5,600 bases of DNA from Candidatus Brevefilum sp. (GTDB taxonomy: Bacteria; Chloroflexota; Anaerolineae; Anaerolineales; Anaerolineaceae), in assembly GCA_007119455.1 (NCBI GenBank), contig SKPR01000105.1:1-5600 (forward strand), written 5' to 3'. A program made the position numbers and the translations under genes. The notes beneath the pieces are model-generated. The model ran no database searches. It had not been told where the DNA came from and saw only the letters and a program-made list of their open reading frames with translations. Positions 5,092-5,600 of this stretch are shown in pieces. The first letter of the stretch is position 1. The number at the start of each line of letters is the position of its first letter.

Positions 5092-5600
5092 TCAATAGCC
5101 TGTTTTTGGTGGGGGTAACTGGTTGATTTCCCAGATGATTTGTGGCAGCATTGCAAGTTTCTTCAGGTCAGTGGTGAACGCACGTTGATCGAAAACCTGA
5201 TAATTAATGGCTTCGATTTCATCGAGGATCTTACGGTAAATCAGGGCGGCACAACCGACAGCCAGGTGGGCTGAAGGGTGAAGCAGCTTAATCCCCGGTA
5301 GGGCCTGCTGAAAGAGATCACGCGCGCGTTTGATCTCAAATTGCATCAATGCCATAAACCGTGCGTCATGAGTATTCTCCCTGATTGACTCCAGGGTCAT
5401 GCCGAAGCGATCTAAATCTTCCTCCGGCAGATAAACCCTGTCTCTTTCAAGATCTTCACCTACATCACGTAAAATATTGGTTAATTGCAAGGCAATGCCA
5501 AGTTTAATGGCATAAGGGGCAGCCTGAGATTCAGAAACTCCTTGAGCCAGGCCAATAATGGGTATGGAAAGCAGCCCCACGGTTGAAGCCACGTGATAAC
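5092..5600 (-). CDS. crtB: Phytoene/squalene synthase family protein (probable phytoene synthase), C-terminal part, cut by the right edge
   Basis: About 168 C-terminal residues are visible. The frame is still open at base 5600, so the start is outside; the GTG at 5592 is an internal Val in the motif YHVASTVGLL, not a start. The family joins two prenyl diphosphates head to head: phytoene synthase uses two geranylgeranyl diphosphates to begin carotenoid synthesis at the membrane surface. The second Asp-rich metal-binding motif is intact: LQLTNILRDVGEDLERDRVYLP, with the two Asp of DVGED coded at 5466-5464 and 5454-5452. The DVGED...R.YLP form fits bacterial phytoene synthases better than squalene synthases, but a hopanoid-type (HpnC/HpnD) or dehydrosqualene synthase cannot be ruled out without the N-terminal half. 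The C-terminus (AALIYRKILDEIE, then the LPPPKTGY end) is also typical. The first Asp-rich motif should lie beyond the window. No terminator hairpin is obvious in the 25 bases shared with folP. Confidence 0.87.
   Translation of the reverse strand, partial: YHVASTVGLLSIPIIGLAQGVSESQAAPYAIKLGIALQLTNILRDVGEDLERDRVYLPEEDLDRFGMTLESIRENTHDARFMALMQFEIKRARDLFQQALPGIKLLHPSAHLAVGCAALIYRKILDEIEAINYQVFDQRAFTTDLKKLAMLPQIIWEINQLPPPKTGY

Overview
The window looks like chromosomal DNA from a Gram-positive-like or monoderm bacterium, most plausibly Chloroflexota, class Anaerolineae. The clues are a lipoprotein whose LysM domain sits between Thr/Pro-rich linkers, a short FmdB-type zinc ribbon with a charged tail, a two-domain sugar-type oxidoreductase next to a possible heparinase-like gene, and moderate GC. 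This placement rests on recalled family resemblance, not on a search. There are six protein genes: four complete and two cut by the window edges. I see no rRNA, tRNA, CRISPR array, insertion sequence or phage gene.

Left part (1-2470, minus strand): a 723-residue fusion of an alcohol-dehydrogenase-type (MDR) domain and a Gfo/Idh/MocA domain is followed, 81 bases downstream on the same strand, by the first 53 codons of a gene whose N-terminus resembles heparinase II/III (alginate-lyase-like) proteins. In other bacteria such pairs lie in extracellular polysaccharide loci, so this may be the end of, or an entry into, such a cluster.

Middle (2470-4083): a monocistronic FmdB-family zinc-ribbon gene on the minus strand has a near-consensus promoter, a good ribosome binding site and a strong intrinsic terminator. 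It is divergent from a plus-strand LysM lipoprotein gene. The lipoprotein has an extended -10 promoter placed so close to the best ATG that its mRNA is predicted to be leaderless. The divergent region also carries a perfect dyad over the -35 box of the zinc-ribbon gene.

Right part (4176-5600): folP (dihydropteroate synthase, folate pathway) follows the lipoprotein gene in the same direction. It converges on the 3' part of a phytoene/squalene synthase gene (carotenoid or related isoprenoid synthesis), which runs off the right edge. The genes do not form one pathway: the window reads as ordinary core and envelope genes with short intergenic control regions. I do not see evidence for a new defence, mobile or biosynthetic system. 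The most interesting items are the leaderless start, the dyad at the fmdB-like promoter, and the fused oxidoreductase that has lost the usual catalytic zinc cysteine.
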